A DNA stretch of 64,000 nucleotides from GCA-2683825 sp965662355 (GTDB taxonomy: Bacteria; Planctomycetota; UBA1135; GCA-002686595): the NCBI GenBank assembly GCA_965662355.1, contig CBFIHP010000017.1, positions 62,001-126,000 of the forward strand. Direction: 5' to 3'. The notes beneath the pieces were generated by a model, which ran no database searches, had not been told where the DNA came from, and saw only the letters and a program-made list of their open reading frames with translations. This document shows positions 1 to 9,184 of the stretch, piece after piece (position 1 is the stretch's first letter; each line of letters opens with the position of its first letter). Made by a program: the position numbers and the translations under genes.

Positions 1-106
1 GTTCTTCACCGCATACAGGCTATCAGTTCTTGGGTATAGGTGTTCCAAGCTCAGCTCTTGGGGCCCCCGATCGGGCTCTCGGTTCCTCTGAAACGTCGCG
101 GTGCCT

Positions 107-1630
107 CTACTTGCGTAGCGGACTTGCCTTATGAGGGAAACCACGACCGGTGACGATCAGGTTTCTCTTCGGCATCGAAAAAATGAAGGCGGTGATCGCA
201 CTGGCAACGATGCGTGAGTCCGAGCCGAAACCGGCGTTGTCTCGATTGGGCTGGTAGTAGTAGCTTCCATCGAAACAGTGAGCGAGGGCGAACCACCAGC
301 GGTTCGCGTCCATGAGCTGGCGCAGGTTGGGCGGAGAGAAAGAGGCTGCGGCGGCGGCGTAGCCCATACCCATCGGGGGCGAACCATGGGTGTCGGGAAA
401 GCTCTTACCGAAGATGCCAATCGCGACCGCGTGCTTGTTCGCATCGCTCCGATATCGGGTATCCCGGTATGGGGACAAGAAGTTGGCCACGGCGGACGCT
501 CCGGTGCGGCCCAGATCGGCCCAACCGTCGTTGTTGGCGACCTCGTCCGAGTACCACAGGTAACCGTTGGTTCCCGTGCCGCGTCGAAGGAACGCGTAGG
601 CTTCGTCGTGACGCTGTCGCCGTATGGTGATTCCACAGCGGTGCATGAGAGCGAAGGCCAAGGCACCCTGTCCCGTAGTCATGGCAATCGGTCCATAGCC
701 TTCGAAGCCGGGGTTGTGACCCCACCCGCCGTGCTGCTCTTCCGGAGTCGTGGGGACATCGTCGGGATGGGAAAACTGCACCTCTGGGGAGACCTGCGAG
801 ATATCTCGGTACTGACTGCGAACGAGAAACTCGTGAACTTCCTGGAGCTCTGCCAGGATCAGCGGGTCCTGGGTCAACAGGTAGTACTCGGCTAGCACGA
901 TACCCGCCGCCATGTGACGCCAGTTGGACAGACCGCCCGCACCCTCGAGCGTGCCCAGGGTCGTGTCGGCGTGGAATTGAACGTTCGCCTGGGCCGCCGC
1001 TCTGTGCACGGGATCGTCGCTGGCCAGAAGCGCGAGTGGCGCAAAGGTGTCCTGTGGCGGACTGCCCCAGGATCCGTTGGCGCCTTGCGTGGCCACGAGA
1101 TAGTCGAGCAGCTCGTCCAGGATCATGGCACTCTTCGGGCAGTCCCTCGGGAACGTCGAAGAGAAGCTGCCGTACGTGGTTCCCACCGGGATGGTGACGT
1201 TGTGAAGCGTCCCACCGCGGTCGTAGGTGACCGCCAGGTCGCCAGAGCTGGCCGTATCCTGGGCAGCCTCTAGGGCAACGGCGAATTCACCGATCGGCCC
1301 CTGAGCACCAAACACGGCAGGGCCATACCCGTCTTGATGATCCTCGACGAAAGCCGCACCACCGGCGCCGGTCAGGATGTCCCCCGGCTGCACGATGCCG
1401 CTCGCAGGGGATGATGGGAACACGTACTGAACCAGGAGGTGCTTGGGCGCACTCGGAATCAGTTCCACGCGCATGCCTGTGATGCCCAGGTTGTACCACC
1501 ACCCACCGACGACGGCGTCGGGGCCAGAAGGCGCAGTAAAAGACCAGGGCACGTTTCCGTTGTAGTCGACTTGCGCGAACGGCGTCGTCGCCAGGAGCAC
1601 GGTGATCGCCAGGCTGCGTGAGGGCTTCAA
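107..1630 (-). CDS. Secreted PDZ plus toroid-repeat protein, DUF6288-like
   Basis: The product is 507 residues with an N-terminal signal peptide (hydrophobic core near residues 5-19, ending FAQ). Residues ~60-150 look like a PDZ-type fold (SPASGIVQPGDILTG), and residues ~165-480 carry alpha/alpha-toroid features such as QGANGSWG and repeated helical pairs, as in prenyltransferase/squalene-cyclase-like domains. This combination resembles DUF6288 proteins of Planctomycetota. The biochemical function is unknown. Translation starts at a TTG that overlaps the stop of the upstream gene in the tetranucleotide TTGA, which suggests translational coupling. The family call is from memory of domain architecture; the coding call is strong. 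Confidence 0.75.
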   Translation of the reverse strand: MKPSRSLAITVLLATTPFAQVDYNGNVPWSFTAPSGPDAVVGGWWYNLGITGMRVELIPSAPKHLLVQYVFPSSPASGIVQPGDILTGAGGAAFVEDHQDGYGPAVFGAQGPIGEFAVALEAAQDTASSGDLAVTYDRGGTLHNVTIPVGTTYGSFSSTFPRDCPKSAMILDELLDYLVATQGANGSWGSPPQDTFAPLALLASDDPVHRAAAQANVQFHADTTLGTLEGAGGLSNWRHMAAGIVLAEYYLLTQDPLILAELQEVHEFLVRSQYRDISQVSPEVQFSHPDDVPTTPEEQHGGWGHNPGFEGYGPIAMTTGQGALAFALMHRCGITIRRQRHDEAYAFLRRGTGTNGYLWYSDEVANNDGWADLGRTGASAVANFLSPYRDTRYRSDANKHAVAIGIFGKSFPDTHGSPPMGMGYAAAAASFSPPNLRQLMDANRWWFALAHCFDGSYYYQPNRDNAGFGSDSRIVASAITAFIFSMPKRNLIVTGRGFPHKASPLRK

Positions 1631-3300
1631 GGAATCAACACTCCTACCGCGCGCTCGTCGGAGACGAACTGAACTTGTTGGGAGATGGACGAATCGTCGG
1701 CAAAGGTGACGGTGACCGAGACCGGATGAGCGCCAGCATTGAAGTCACCGCCGTCGGTGTCACAGTCGAACCCGAAGAGCTCGCCGGCACCGAAGTCCGC
1801 GAACTCGAACGTCAAGCGCTGGAAGCGAGTGCTGGAGCCACCGACGGGGGCGCTGCCGATCCAACCGCTGGCGCCAGTTCCATCGCAGCTGGGTGGCTGA
1901 AGGCCCGCATCGTAGATCAAACCGGTCTGCACATCGGTTCCATTGAAAGCGTTCGTGCACGTGCCGCTCATGCCGCTGACCCCGTTTCCATCCGTGAAGA
2001 AGCCCTGGCCGTCCACAGCGGCATTGCCCTCGACGTCGAAGTAGTGCTGCATACCGACGAGCGAAACTTCGACACTGACGATGTCCGGATGACTGGCTCC
2101 AGGACTGCTCTCCAGTCGAAAGAAGCCGCCGTGTTGCGGGGATCCGTAGTAACTATTGGCGCCCTCGATGACGAAGGCGAGGTCGGCCGGCGCACCGAGG
2201 GTCAAACTACCTCGGTTGGACACGAGTAGAGGAAGCGGCGTGCCCTGGGCTGGGTCCATGACGAACGCCTGGCATTCCACGGTCAGGCCGACCGCACCTG
2301 GGTTGAAGGGCCAATCCAGATCCACCTCCCCGCTGGGAGGGATGAGGACGAGTGGCTCGTCGATGAAGATCTGATGGATCAATAGCTCGCACCCCAGCGG
2401 AGCGCCCGCGATGGGAAGCGGCGTGCCCGTTGCCGACAGACCGAGGCTCATCACTCCCGTGGTGGCCGTTTGCGGAATTCCACCGACACCGATCGTGAAG
2501 GAACCGCCGATGACCGGCGACCCCGAGAACGTAAGGAAGAGCGGAACGTCCAGGCTACTGGATCCGGGGTTGGGTGATCCCCCACCGGCGGACACACCGA
2601 CGAGCGCTTCCTGCGCTCCGTTGGTACCGTTGGTCTCGACGTAGCTGAGAACCACGTTGCCTGTACTCCAGAGCTGGCACTGAAAGGTGTTGGCGCCCTG
2701 GTCCGGATACTCGGGCACGAGCTCCCATGTGATCAGAGCCACACGATCCGCTCCGAGCATGCGTGTTTCGAACGAGATGATGCCGCCAGCGCCAGGGTTC
2801 AAGTCGACACCCAATGCACAGACACTGGGTGTTGCACTCAGGAAGTTCGGCAAGATCATGCCCGCGTTCCAACCTTGTTCGTACGTGTTCGTGCCCGACT
2901 CCAGATAGACCCTGCCATTCGAATTGACATCGATGGAGGAAGTCGTCCCGGCCCCGCCGGGGTAGGGAAAGGCAAAAGGCAAGGCGAGAGGGCCGAGCAC
3001 TTCGTCGTCCCCCGCCGGCAGCGCAGTGGCAGCGCCCGTCGGTTCGAGATAGCTCCCACCGGCTTGCAAGCCCCAGCTCGAACCATTGGACACGAAGGTG
3101 AGGCTCGCCCCATCGAGATGCCAGGCTCCACCCGGCATCGTCCCGAAGAGCACAGGACCCGAGTCACTCGTCACTTCGGGGCAGCCACAACCCGACGTTG
3201 TGAAGCTCCCCTCCACTTGAGCAACAGAATGGCCTCCTGCCATCCACATGGACACGGGAAGAAAGCCGACAACGAGAAACGCGGATACAGGCTTGGACAT
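1627..3300 (-). CDS. Secreted protein with nidogen-like and planctomycete C-terminal-type modules
   Basis: I start this gene at the ATG at 3300 because it directly precedes a signal peptide (MSKPVSAFLVVGF...HSVAQ); an in-frame GTG at 3330 would add ten unlikely residues. Residues ~90-260 resemble a nidogen-like beta domain (FPYPGG, SIDVNSNGRVYL, QCQLWSTGNVVLSY). Residues ~265-390 match a module recurrent in secreted planctomycete proteins (GCELL...L.W.FNP...L....QAFV). The last ~170 residues are unassigned. The protein is presumably exported and structural or adhesive. It is the first gene of a two-gene unit with the DUF6288-like gene and diverges from the HAF-repeat gene at 3539. Confidence 0.7.
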   Translation of the reverse strand: MSKPVSAFLVVGFLPVSMWMAGGHSVAQVEGSFTTSGCGCPEVTSDSGPVLFGTMPGGAWHLDGASLTFVSNGSSWGLQAGGSYLEPTGAATALPAGDDEVLGPLALPFAFPYPGGAGTTSSIDVNSNGRVYLESGTNTYEQGWNAGMILPNFLSATPSVCALGVDLNPGAGGIISFETRMLGADRVALITWELVPEYPDQGANTFQCQLWSTGNVVLSYVETNGTNGAQEALVGVSAGGGSPNPGSSSLDVPLFLTFSGSPVIGGSFTIGVGGIPQTATTGVMSLGLSATGTPLPIAGAPLGCELLIHQIFIDEPLVLIPPSGEVDLDWPFNPGAVGLTVECQAFVMDPAQGTPLPLLVSNRGSLTLGAPADLAFVIEGANSYYGSPQHGGFFRLESSPGASHPDIVSVEVSLVGMQHYFDVEGNAAVDGQGFFTDGNGVSGMSGTCTNAFNGTDVQTGLIYDAGLQPPSCDGTGASGWIGSAPVGGSSTRFQRLTFEFADFGAGELFGFDCDTDGGDFNAGAHPVSVTVTFADDSSISQQVQFVSDERAVGVLIP

Positions 3301-3426
3301 GGTCTTGGTCGCTTCATCAGCTCCACGCACTCTATCTGTTACTGCAAGGCTCCACTAGCCCAAGACCGCCGGAGCCCCGCGACTTGCCACTGACGCGGGA
3401 AGACGAACGCCAGTCCGCACATACGT

Positions 3427-3456
3427 AGCCCATGGGCACCCAGCCCTCCATGGGCT
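3427..3456. promoter_or_regulatory. Inverted repeat in divergent promoter region
   Basis: A perfect 9-bp inverted repeat (AGCCCATGG / CCATGGGCT) with a 12-nt spacer sits between the divergent genes that start at 3300 (minus) and 3539 (plus). It could be an operator or a hairpin in the leader of the plus-strand gene. No T-run follows it, so a terminator is unlikely. Confidence 0.35.
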
Positions 3457-3538
3457 CCGCCTCTGGAGTCCCTTTTCTTGATTCGTGCGCAGCGCTCAAT
3501 CGCGACAGGCCCTAGCATGGAGTTCTCCCTCGCCCCCC

Positions 3539-4882
3539 ATGCGAAATCTCAGCCTAATCTCCGCCACTCTCCTTTGCCTGTTGTCACCTCGGATCGAGGC
3601 GCAGACCGCCCGCTTCATCAAGGAGTACGAGATCCAGAGGCTCGGCCTTCTCCATCCGAATGGCTACGGCTATGCAGGTGATCTGAACAACCTTGGCGAG
3701 GCCACCGGAACGGGACTCGCGCCCAATGGCATGAGCGAGCACGGCTGGATCTACAGCAACGGGACGCTCACCGATCTGGGCACGCTCGGCTCCACCTATA
3801 GCTGGGGGTTGGGCATCAATGACGACACGACCGTGGTGGGCTACTCGATGGTCTCCTCGCTCGTGATCCATGCCTTCGAGTGGTCGAACGGTTCCATGCA
3901 ACTGATGGACCCCGGTGGCTACAACTTCAGTCGGGCCAATGCCATCAACCACCTGGGCGACACGGTCGGCATCCTCAATGGGTTCTTTGGTGGCTTCCAA
4001 ACCACGCTGCGCGGGTACGTGACGACCGGAGGCCTACCCACCGTGCTGGACACCTTCGGTGGAACCGAAAGCCGCGCGGAAGACATCAATGACCATGGCC
4101 AGATCACCGGCATGGCACGCAATGCAAACGGCCAGATCCGGGGTTTCCTCCATGACACAGGAGTCATGAACGACATCGGGGATCTGGGAGACACGTATTG
4201 CTGGCCCCTGGCCATCAACGACAAAGCTAGCATCGTAGGCCGGGCTCGAATCCCCGGTGGGCTCTACCGAGCGTTTCGCCATGACGGAGCCAGCCCGCAG
4301 GATCTGGGCACACTAGGAGGAGCCGAGAGTGAGGCTCGCGACATCAACAACCGAGGCGAGATCGTCGGGCAGGCAGAGGATGCGCTGGGGAACCAACGAG
4401 CCTTCCATCTCTTCCGCGGCCGGATGCGCGACCTGAACGAGCTGGTGCACCCCTCGTTCGGCTGGATGCTGACCGGCGCGGGAGCCATCAACGAGCTTGG
4501 CCAGATCCTCGGCACGGGCCGGTTCCAGGGCGTACGCCACGCCTACCTGTTGACTCCGATTCGAGAGGATCTGCTCTATTCGGGAGCGGTCCCCGGCGTC
4601 GCCGGCACGAGCGCCAATGCCCACGTCGCCGGTGGACAACCGGGTTCGACCGTGCATCTGTACTTTGGTACCGCCGCCGGTACGACGGACGTTCCGGGCT
4701 GCCCCTCTCTCGGCATCGACATCGCGAGCCCGCAATTGGCAGGATCCGCCCTCATCGATAGCGACGGCCGAGCCTCCATACCCGTCGTACTACCGGCGTC
4801 CCTCAGTGGTATGACGATTCGTTCCCAGGTCGTCGATGCTGGCACCTGCCGCGTCTCCAGAGTAGCGACGCAAACCTTCTAG
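3539..4882 (+). CDS. Secreted HAF-repeat protein
   Basis: The ATG at 3539 opens on a signal peptide (MRNLSLISATLLCLLSP...EAQ); an upstream in-frame GTG at 3485 would bury it. The mature protein has about six to seven repeats of ~45 residues built on the pattern [AD]IN..G.IVG.A......RAF, typical of the extracellular HAF repeat family. The C-terminus from ~residue 365 is a distinct beta module ending in CRVSRVATQTF, a tail type seen in many myxobacterial and planctomycete secreted proteins. Function is unknown; a surface or extracellular role is inferred. Confidence 0.8.
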   Translation: MRNLSLISATLLCLLSPRIEAQTARFIKEYEIQRLGLLHPNGYGYAGDLNNLGEATGTGLAPNGMSEHGWIYSNGTLTDLGTLGSTYSWGLGINDDTTVVGYSMVSSLVIHAFEWSNGSMQLMDPGGYNFSRANAINHLGDTVGILNGFFGGFQTTLRGYVTTGGLPTVLDTFGGTESRAEDINDHGQITGMARNANGQIRGFLHDTGVMNDIGDLGDTYCWPLAINDKASIVGRARIPGGLYRAFRHDGASPQDLGTLGGAESEARDINNRGEIVGQAEDALGNQRAFHLFRGRMRDLNELVHPSFGWMLTGAGAINELGQILGTGRFQGVRHAYLLTPIREDLLYSGAVPGVAGTSANAHVAGGQPGSTVHLYFGTAAGTTDVPGCPSLGIDIASPQLAGSALIDSDGRASIPVVLPASLSGMTIRSQVVDAGTCRVSRVATQTF

Positions 4883-4946
4883 TAGGAAAACCCCATAGCC
4901 GGTGTAGTGGACCTTGCGCGCACCCTGAACACGGACCGTGCTGTCA

Positions 4947-4986
4947 GTCACGACATCCTGCACTTTTCGTGACGAGTTCTCGTCAC
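4947..4986. promoter_or_regulatory. Overlapping inverted repeats GTCACGA/TCGTGACGAG/CTCGTCAC
   Basis: Between the genes ending at 4882 and starting at 5116 there are three related half-sites: GTCACGA at 4947-4953, TCGTGAC at 4967-4973, and the perfect palindrome GTGACGAG-TT-CTCGTCAC at 4969-4986. The first and second form a 7-bp inverted repeat that is mutually exclusive with the 8-bp one. This may be an operator array or alternative hairpins; no U-tract follows on the plus strand. Confidence 0.3.
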
Positions 4987-5002
4987 CACACCTGTAACGA
5001 TA

Positions 5003-5046
5003 GGCGTTGGTGCATGAATAGAGATGGGCCGGCCTATTTTGGTCTC
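5003..5046 (+). repeat. Palindromic repeat element, copy 1 (truncated)
   Basis: These 44 bases are identical to the left end of the element at 8229-8337 and nearly identical to that at 6774-6881. The right half is missing or diverged: beyond 5046 only scattered similarity such as CTGAGCT remains. This copy therefore lacks the right-hand inverted terminus. Confidence 0.85.
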
Positions 5047-5115
5047 CTGCGGCTATTCTGAGCTCACGACGATTCAGAATCCAACGAACCGAAACAAAGA
5101 CCCCCGGAGAAGAAC

Positions 5116-6768
5116 ATGAGAAAGCCGCGTTGGATCGTTGCTCTGGTTTTGACCTCTTCGATGCTTCTCGACGCCCAATCGAACGCCGTGCCTGGCATGG
5201 ACGTGTCGCTGGGTGATCTGGGGCCTATCAACGCACTGGGGCGATCGGGCACGTTTCCCAACGGGACGAACGGCGCTGCAGGGGAGACCACCGCCTGCAA
5301 CGTCGGCTCGATCATCGTCGACTGGTTCGATGGCGACTCGACTGTACCCATGAACGACGATCACCCGTGGATAGCGTTCATCGCGGCCAAGGAGACGGAC
5401 GAGCGCTTCGTGCAGATCAGCGACCGCAGCTACATCAAGGCAGGCTTCGGTGTCTTCGCGCAGAGTGTCTGTACGCCTTGCACCTCGTGTGGTATCTGCG
5501 AACGTCTCGATCCAGGTTGTTCCGATACGTACACGGTGGGGATCAACGGCAACCGCTTCTGGCTGGCTCCGCCTGAGGAGATCAATCCCTGGCTGGGGCT
5601 CTGGAACGGAATCGGATCGCTCTTCGACCGCGGTGAACCGCCCGTGGCGCCGCCGAACGACACCGACGGAGTCCGCAGCTTCACATTCTCCATGGGCAAT
5701 GCCCTGGGGCCGGTCGCCCACCGCATCGTGATCAGTGATACCGAGCTGAACGATCCGTCCGCGACCTTCTGGTATCAGGGGATGTACGTGGTGAAAGGCG
5801 AACCAGAGGCCAATCGGGAAAACAACATGGCGACGCGCGTGATGACTCCCGCTTGGAACGGGTCTTCATGGAACCTGTCCCCGCCCTTTGGAGTTTCGGC
5901 GAACGGCACGGTGCTCAATCGCTGGGGCGGTGCGACGCTCACCTCGGGAACGAACGGCCCGGACGACGGCCGGGTCTACGTGGCCGTGAAGGTCACCGGG
6001 CCGACCGACGGGCTGTACCACTATGAGTACGCGCTTCACAACCGGGACAACAATCGGGGGGTGGGCGAGCTGCGGATCCCGATCTGTCCGCTGGCGCGCG
6101 TATTGAACGCCGGCTTCCACGACATCGACGACCTCGCGGCCAACCAGTGGAGCGTGGCCGTGGGTGCCACCGAGGTTGTGTTCACGACTCCGGACAATCC
6201 GCTGCGCTGGAACTCGATCTACAACTTCTGGTTCGACTCGGATGCAGCGCCGGTGCCCTCGATGATGGCCCTGGACGCCTTCGATGCCGGGCCGGGAGCC
6301 GCGAGCTTCAACATCTCCACATCGACCCCTGGAGGACTCTACAACGTCTACCTGGGAGACGGCTGCTCGTTCACGTCTCCGCCGGTACTCGGAGCCTTCG
6401 GCAGTCCCGCCCAGCCGACCCTGGGCAACGCCAGCTACGGCTACACGAACGCCGGCGTCAATCCCGGCTCGGTCAGCGTCCTCTTCGGGGGCTTCCAGGC
6501 CGGCACCGTCCAAGTCGGCGGAGGTTGCTCGGTCTACATGGCGCTGCCCGGGATGCCACCGGTAATCACCCTGAACGCAGTCCTCGCCGATGGGTCGGGC
6601 GTCGCGAACCACCCGCTAGCGATTCCCAACAACGTCGCGCTAGAGGGCCTGGACGCCAACGTCCAGGCCATCTCGGTGCGACCCAGCGGCGGACCCTTCC
6701 AGAGCATGTTCGAGTTCTCGAGCGGCTGGCAGGTGCGCATCGGGAGCGCTGTGAGCGATTGTCCCTAG
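5116..6768 (+). CDS. Secreted protein with planctomycete-type C-terminal module
   Basis: The ATG at 5116 has a good ribosome binding site (GGAGA at 5106-5110) and opens on a signal peptide (MRKPRWIVALVLTSSMLLDA). The 550-residue product has a Cys cluster near residues 118-136, a long unassigned beta-rich centre, and a C-terminal module (GGGCSVYMALPG...LPLAIPNN-like...L.G....VQAISV) of the same kind as in the gene at 1627-3300. No catalytic motif is visible. It is probably exported. Palindromic repeat copies flank it on both sides (5003-5046 and 6774-6881). Confidence 0.75.
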   Translation: MRKPRWIVALVLTSSMLLDAQSNAVPGMDVSLGDLGPINALGRSGTFPNGTNGAAGETTACNVGSIIVDWFDGDSTVPMNDDHPWIAFIAAKETDERFVQISDRSYIKAGFGVFAQSVCTPCTSCGICERLDPGCSDTYTVGINGNRFWLAPPEEINPWLGLWNGIGSLFDRGEPPVAPPNDTDGVRSFTFSMGNALGPVAHRIVISDTELNDPSATFWYQGMYVVKGEPEANRENNMATRVMTPAWNGSSWNLSPPFGVSANGTVLNRWGGATLTSGTNGPDDGRVYVAVKVTGPTDGLYHYEYALHNRDNNRGVGELRIPICPLARVLNAGFHDIDDLAANQWSVAVGATEVVFTTPDNPLRWNSIYNFWFDSDAAPVPSMMALDAFDAGPGAASFNISTSTPGGLYNVYLGDGCSFTSPPVLGAFGSPAQPTLGNASYGYTNAGVNPGSVSVLFGGFQAGTVQVGGGCSVYMALPGMPPVITLNAVLADGSGVANHPLAIPNNVALEGLDANVQAISVRPSGGPFQSMFEFSSGWQVRIGSAVSDCP

Positions 6769-6773
6769 ATCGC

Positions 6774-6881
6774 GGCGTTGGTGCATGAATAGAGGTGGGC
6801 CGGCCTATTTGGTCTCGATCGGGCCCTGAGCTACAGAGAGGGGCATCAGAGGTGCCCCGTCCCGGTTCATGCACCACCGCC
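6774..6881 (+). repeat. Palindromic repeat element, copy 2
   Basis: This 108-bp element has 16-bp terminal inverted repeats (GGCGTTGGTGCATGAA on the left; one mismatch on the right). It differs from copy 3 by five substitutions and one missing T. Internal complementary blocks (GGGCC/GGCCC) suggest a folded transcript. It fills the space between the convergent genes at 5116-6768 and 6883-8148 and ends one base from the stop codon of the latter. Confidence 0.9.
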
Positions 6882-6882
6882 C

Positions 6883-8148
6883 TTACGCGCCGGCAATCTC
6901 TTGCAACGCGCCGACGAGCACGTCCAGCTCAGCGGGCGTGGTGTAGATGTTCGGCGTGATCCGGCAACCGCGGACGCCGGGGCGGTTGATGGCCACGGTC
7001 CAGACCCTGTGGTCTTGCAGGAGCTTGCGCGCCAGGTCCGAGGGCTCCATTCCTTCGATCCCGACGTTGGCAATGGCGCAGGAGCGCGCCGGGTCCCGGG
7101 GCGTGTTCACCAGGATGCGGGGCAGGTCCCGCACCCGAGTGGTCCAGTAGGTCTGCAAGTAGCGCAACCGGGATTCCTTGCGGGTCGGGCCCAGACGTGC
7201 GTGGTACGCAAGGGCGTCGGCGATGGCCAGTTCGACGTGCACCGGCTTGGTGCCGGTGTGATTCAGGCGCGCGATGTCGTCCGTGGGGTGCTTGGACTCG
7301 GCGAACAGCGGCCAGAGCGTCGCGATCTTGTTCGATTTCACCCACAGTATGCCGCAACCCAGGGGGGCGCCCAGCCACTTGTGCAGGCTGGCTCCGTAGT
7401 AGTCGGCGCCTAGCGCCGGGATGTTGGAGTCGATGTGCGCGAAGGCGTGGGCGCCGTCGATCATGACCTCCACACCCCGGGCGTGGGCCATCTTGCAGAT
7501 CTTCTTTACCGGCAGAATCTGTCCGGTGATGTTCACCATGTGGCAAATCATCAACAGGCGCGTCTTGTTCGTGATGGCGGCGGCGTACAGAGCGACGATC
7601 TCCTCGTCGTCCGCCGGGTCATTGGGCAGCGACACGAGGCGGTTGACGATGCCATGGCGCTGAGCCTGCAGCCTGAACATGTCGAGCATCGCTCCGTAGT
7701 CCTGCTCGGCCATGACCGCTTCGTCTCCCGCCTTCCAGTGCAACCCGCCGATGACAAGGTCCAGCGACTCCGTGGTGTTGCGGGTGATCACCAGGTTGTC
7801 AGGGGAGCAATCGGCGACTTGCGAAAGCATCTCGACCATCAGGCGCCGGTTGTCCTTCTGGACGGTCCGCATGTAGTAGGACGCCTGGTGATTCACCTCC
7901 CGTACATGCTCGAGATACCGCTCGAGGATCTCCTCGGGCATCATGCAGTAGTAGCCGTTCTCGAGATTGATGTAGTCAGGCTTGAGACGGTAGCCGGCAC
8001 GAATCTTCCCCCAGAAGGCCTCGTCCTGGGCGACGTCGACGTCAGGTCTCTGCTCCACTTCGTGGACGAGACGATCGAGGTACTCGAGAAGCGGCGTTGC
8101 ACCGATTCCGAGGAGCGACATCTGCTTGAGGAAGGTGCGCTTGTTCAT
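6883..8148 (-). CDS. Aminotransferase class V-fold PLP enzyme, exported
   Basis: The 421-residue product is a fold-type I PLP enzyme of the class V family, closest in pattern to isopenicillin-N epimerase-like proteins. The PLP-binding aspartate is in MIDGAH (D231) and the Schiff-base lysine in SLHKWLG (K257). The N-terminus (NKRTFLK followed by a hydrophobic stretch) looks like a Tat signal with KR in place of RR, so the folded holoenzyme may be exported. The substrate cannot be told from sequence. The gene lies between two same-orientation repeat elements (6774-6881 and 8229-8337). Confidence 0.85.
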   Translation of the reverse strand: MNKRTFLKQMSLLGIGATPLLEYLDRLVHEVEQRPDVDVAQDEAFWGKIRAGYRLKPDYINLENGYYCMMPEEILERYLEHVREVNHQASYYMRTVQKDNRRLMVEMLSQVADCSPDNLVITRNTTESLDLVIGGLHWKAGDEAVMAEQDYGAMLDMFRLQAQRHGIVNRLVSLPNDPADDEEIVALYAAAITNKTRLLMICHMVNITGQILPVKKICKMAHARGVEVMIDGAHAFAHIDSNIPALGADYYGASLHKWLGAPLGCGILWVKSNKIATLWPLFAESKHPTDDIARLNHTGTKPVHVELAIADALAYHARLGPTRKESRLRYLQTYWTTRVRDLPRILVNTPRDPARSCAIANVGIEGMEPSDLARKLLQDHRVWTVAINRPGVRGCRITPNIYTTPAELDVLVGALQEIAGA

Positions 8149-8228
8149 CGGACTAATGGTACGGAGTCAGGACAACTCCATCATGGTTTTCGCCTCATCG
8201 ACGATTCGTGGCCAGTCGCGAGCAACGC

Positions 8229-8337
8229 GGCGTTGGTGCATGAATAGAGATGGGCCGGCCTATTTTGGTCTCGATCGGGCCCTGAGCTACTGAGAGGGAC
8301 ATCAGAAGTGCCCCGTCCCGGTTCATGCACCAACGCC
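8229..8337 (+). repeat. Palindromic repeat element, copy 3
   Basis: This 109-bp element is the best-preserved copy. Its 16-bp ends (GGCGTTGGTGCATGAA and TTCATGCACCAACGCC) are perfect reverse complements. Internal inverted pairs include GGGAC/GTCCC and GGGCC/GGCCC, so the transcript could form a branched hairpin. There is no obvious target-site duplication and no internal gene. It lies in the divergent region between the PLP enzyme (8148) and the GDT1-family gene (8428). Confidence 0.9.
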
Positions 8338-8427
8338 GGGCAGCGGGAGACGAGGTTAGCGATCCAGTCGTTAGAATCAGGTGTCCGTTGAGCCCCTGCG
8401 ATCGCGAGCCCCAAAAACCCGGCCACA

Positions 8428-9009
8428 TTGTCACCCGAAGCAACAGCCTTTCTGGCAGTCCTAGGCGCGGAGCTGGCGGACAAGTCCATGCTGGTCTCGG
8501 TCTCGGTGGCTGCCTATTTCGGTCAGGCGCGGGAGCTGAAGTGTCCGCTTCTCAGGGTGGTGCTGGGGTACGTCGTTGCCATCGTCCTCAACCACACGGT
8601 GACGATCGCCTTCGGAAGAGGAGTCTCGCAGTACCTGCAGGGATGGGGCGAGCTCACTGCCGGGATCTCCATGGTCCTTTGTAGCCTGCTGCTGCTCGTC
8701 AGGTGGTCCGGGTCTCACGCTGATAAACGAGGGCTTTGGGTCAACTCGCCGTTCCTGACATCCTTTGTTCTCGTTTCACTGGCCGAGCTGTTCGACAAGA
8801 CACAGGTCGTCGCCGCCTCTCTAGGAGCCGCCTTTCCGGATGCCGCGATACTCCCCTGCACGGTGGCGGCAATGATGGTGATCGGAATCCCCTCGATTCT
8901 CTTCGGTGCCCTGCTCGAGCCTTATCTTCGATCGCCAATCGTGAGAGGAATCGCAGCCGGAACGGTCGGAATCCTTGGCGTCGTGACGATCGTCATGGCG
9001 CTCCTGTGA
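8428..9009 (+). CDS. TMEM165/GDT1 family cation transporter
   Basis: The 193-residue membrane protein has about six helices in two homologous halves. Each half carries a version of the family signature ExGDKT: ELADKS near residue 12 and ELFDKT near residue 115. The family moves Mn2+ or Ca2+ out of the cytoplasm in exchange for protons. The start is a TTG: an in-frame stop lies at 8389-8391 and no ATG or GTG falls before the first motif, while the first internal ATG would remove that motif. Confidence 0.85.
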   Translation: MSPEATAFLAVLGAELADKSMLVSVSVAAYFGQARELKCPLLRVVLGYVVAIVLNHTVTIAFGRGVSQYLQGWGELTAGISMVLCSLLLLVRWSGSHADKRGLWVNSPFLTSFVLVSLAELFDKTQVVAASLGAAFPDAAILPCTVAAMMVIGIPSILFGALLEPYLRSPIVRGIAAGTVGILGVVTIVMALL

Positions 9010-9049
9010 GGAGCCCCGGGGCCCACGACTCTCGCAGCACTACTCTCGG

Positions 9050-9077
9050 TCGCCTCGCACTCAGATCGGCGAGCGCC
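9050..9077 (+). repeat. 28-bp direct repeat, copy A
   Basis: This stretch repeats at 12102-12129 with one mismatch; the last 21 bases are identical. At the second locus it covers the final codons and stop of a small coiled-coil gene. Here it lies in noncoding DNA between 9009 and 9185 and may be a scrap of a related gene end. Confidence 0.6.
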
Positions 9078-9184
9078 GCTCACCCCAACCGTGAAGGCAA
9101 CCCAAGGCGAGCAACGAACGCATTCTTCACCGAGTCACCTGAAAACGTGCAAGGCCCAGCGCCCGCGATGACATCCGGTGGGTG

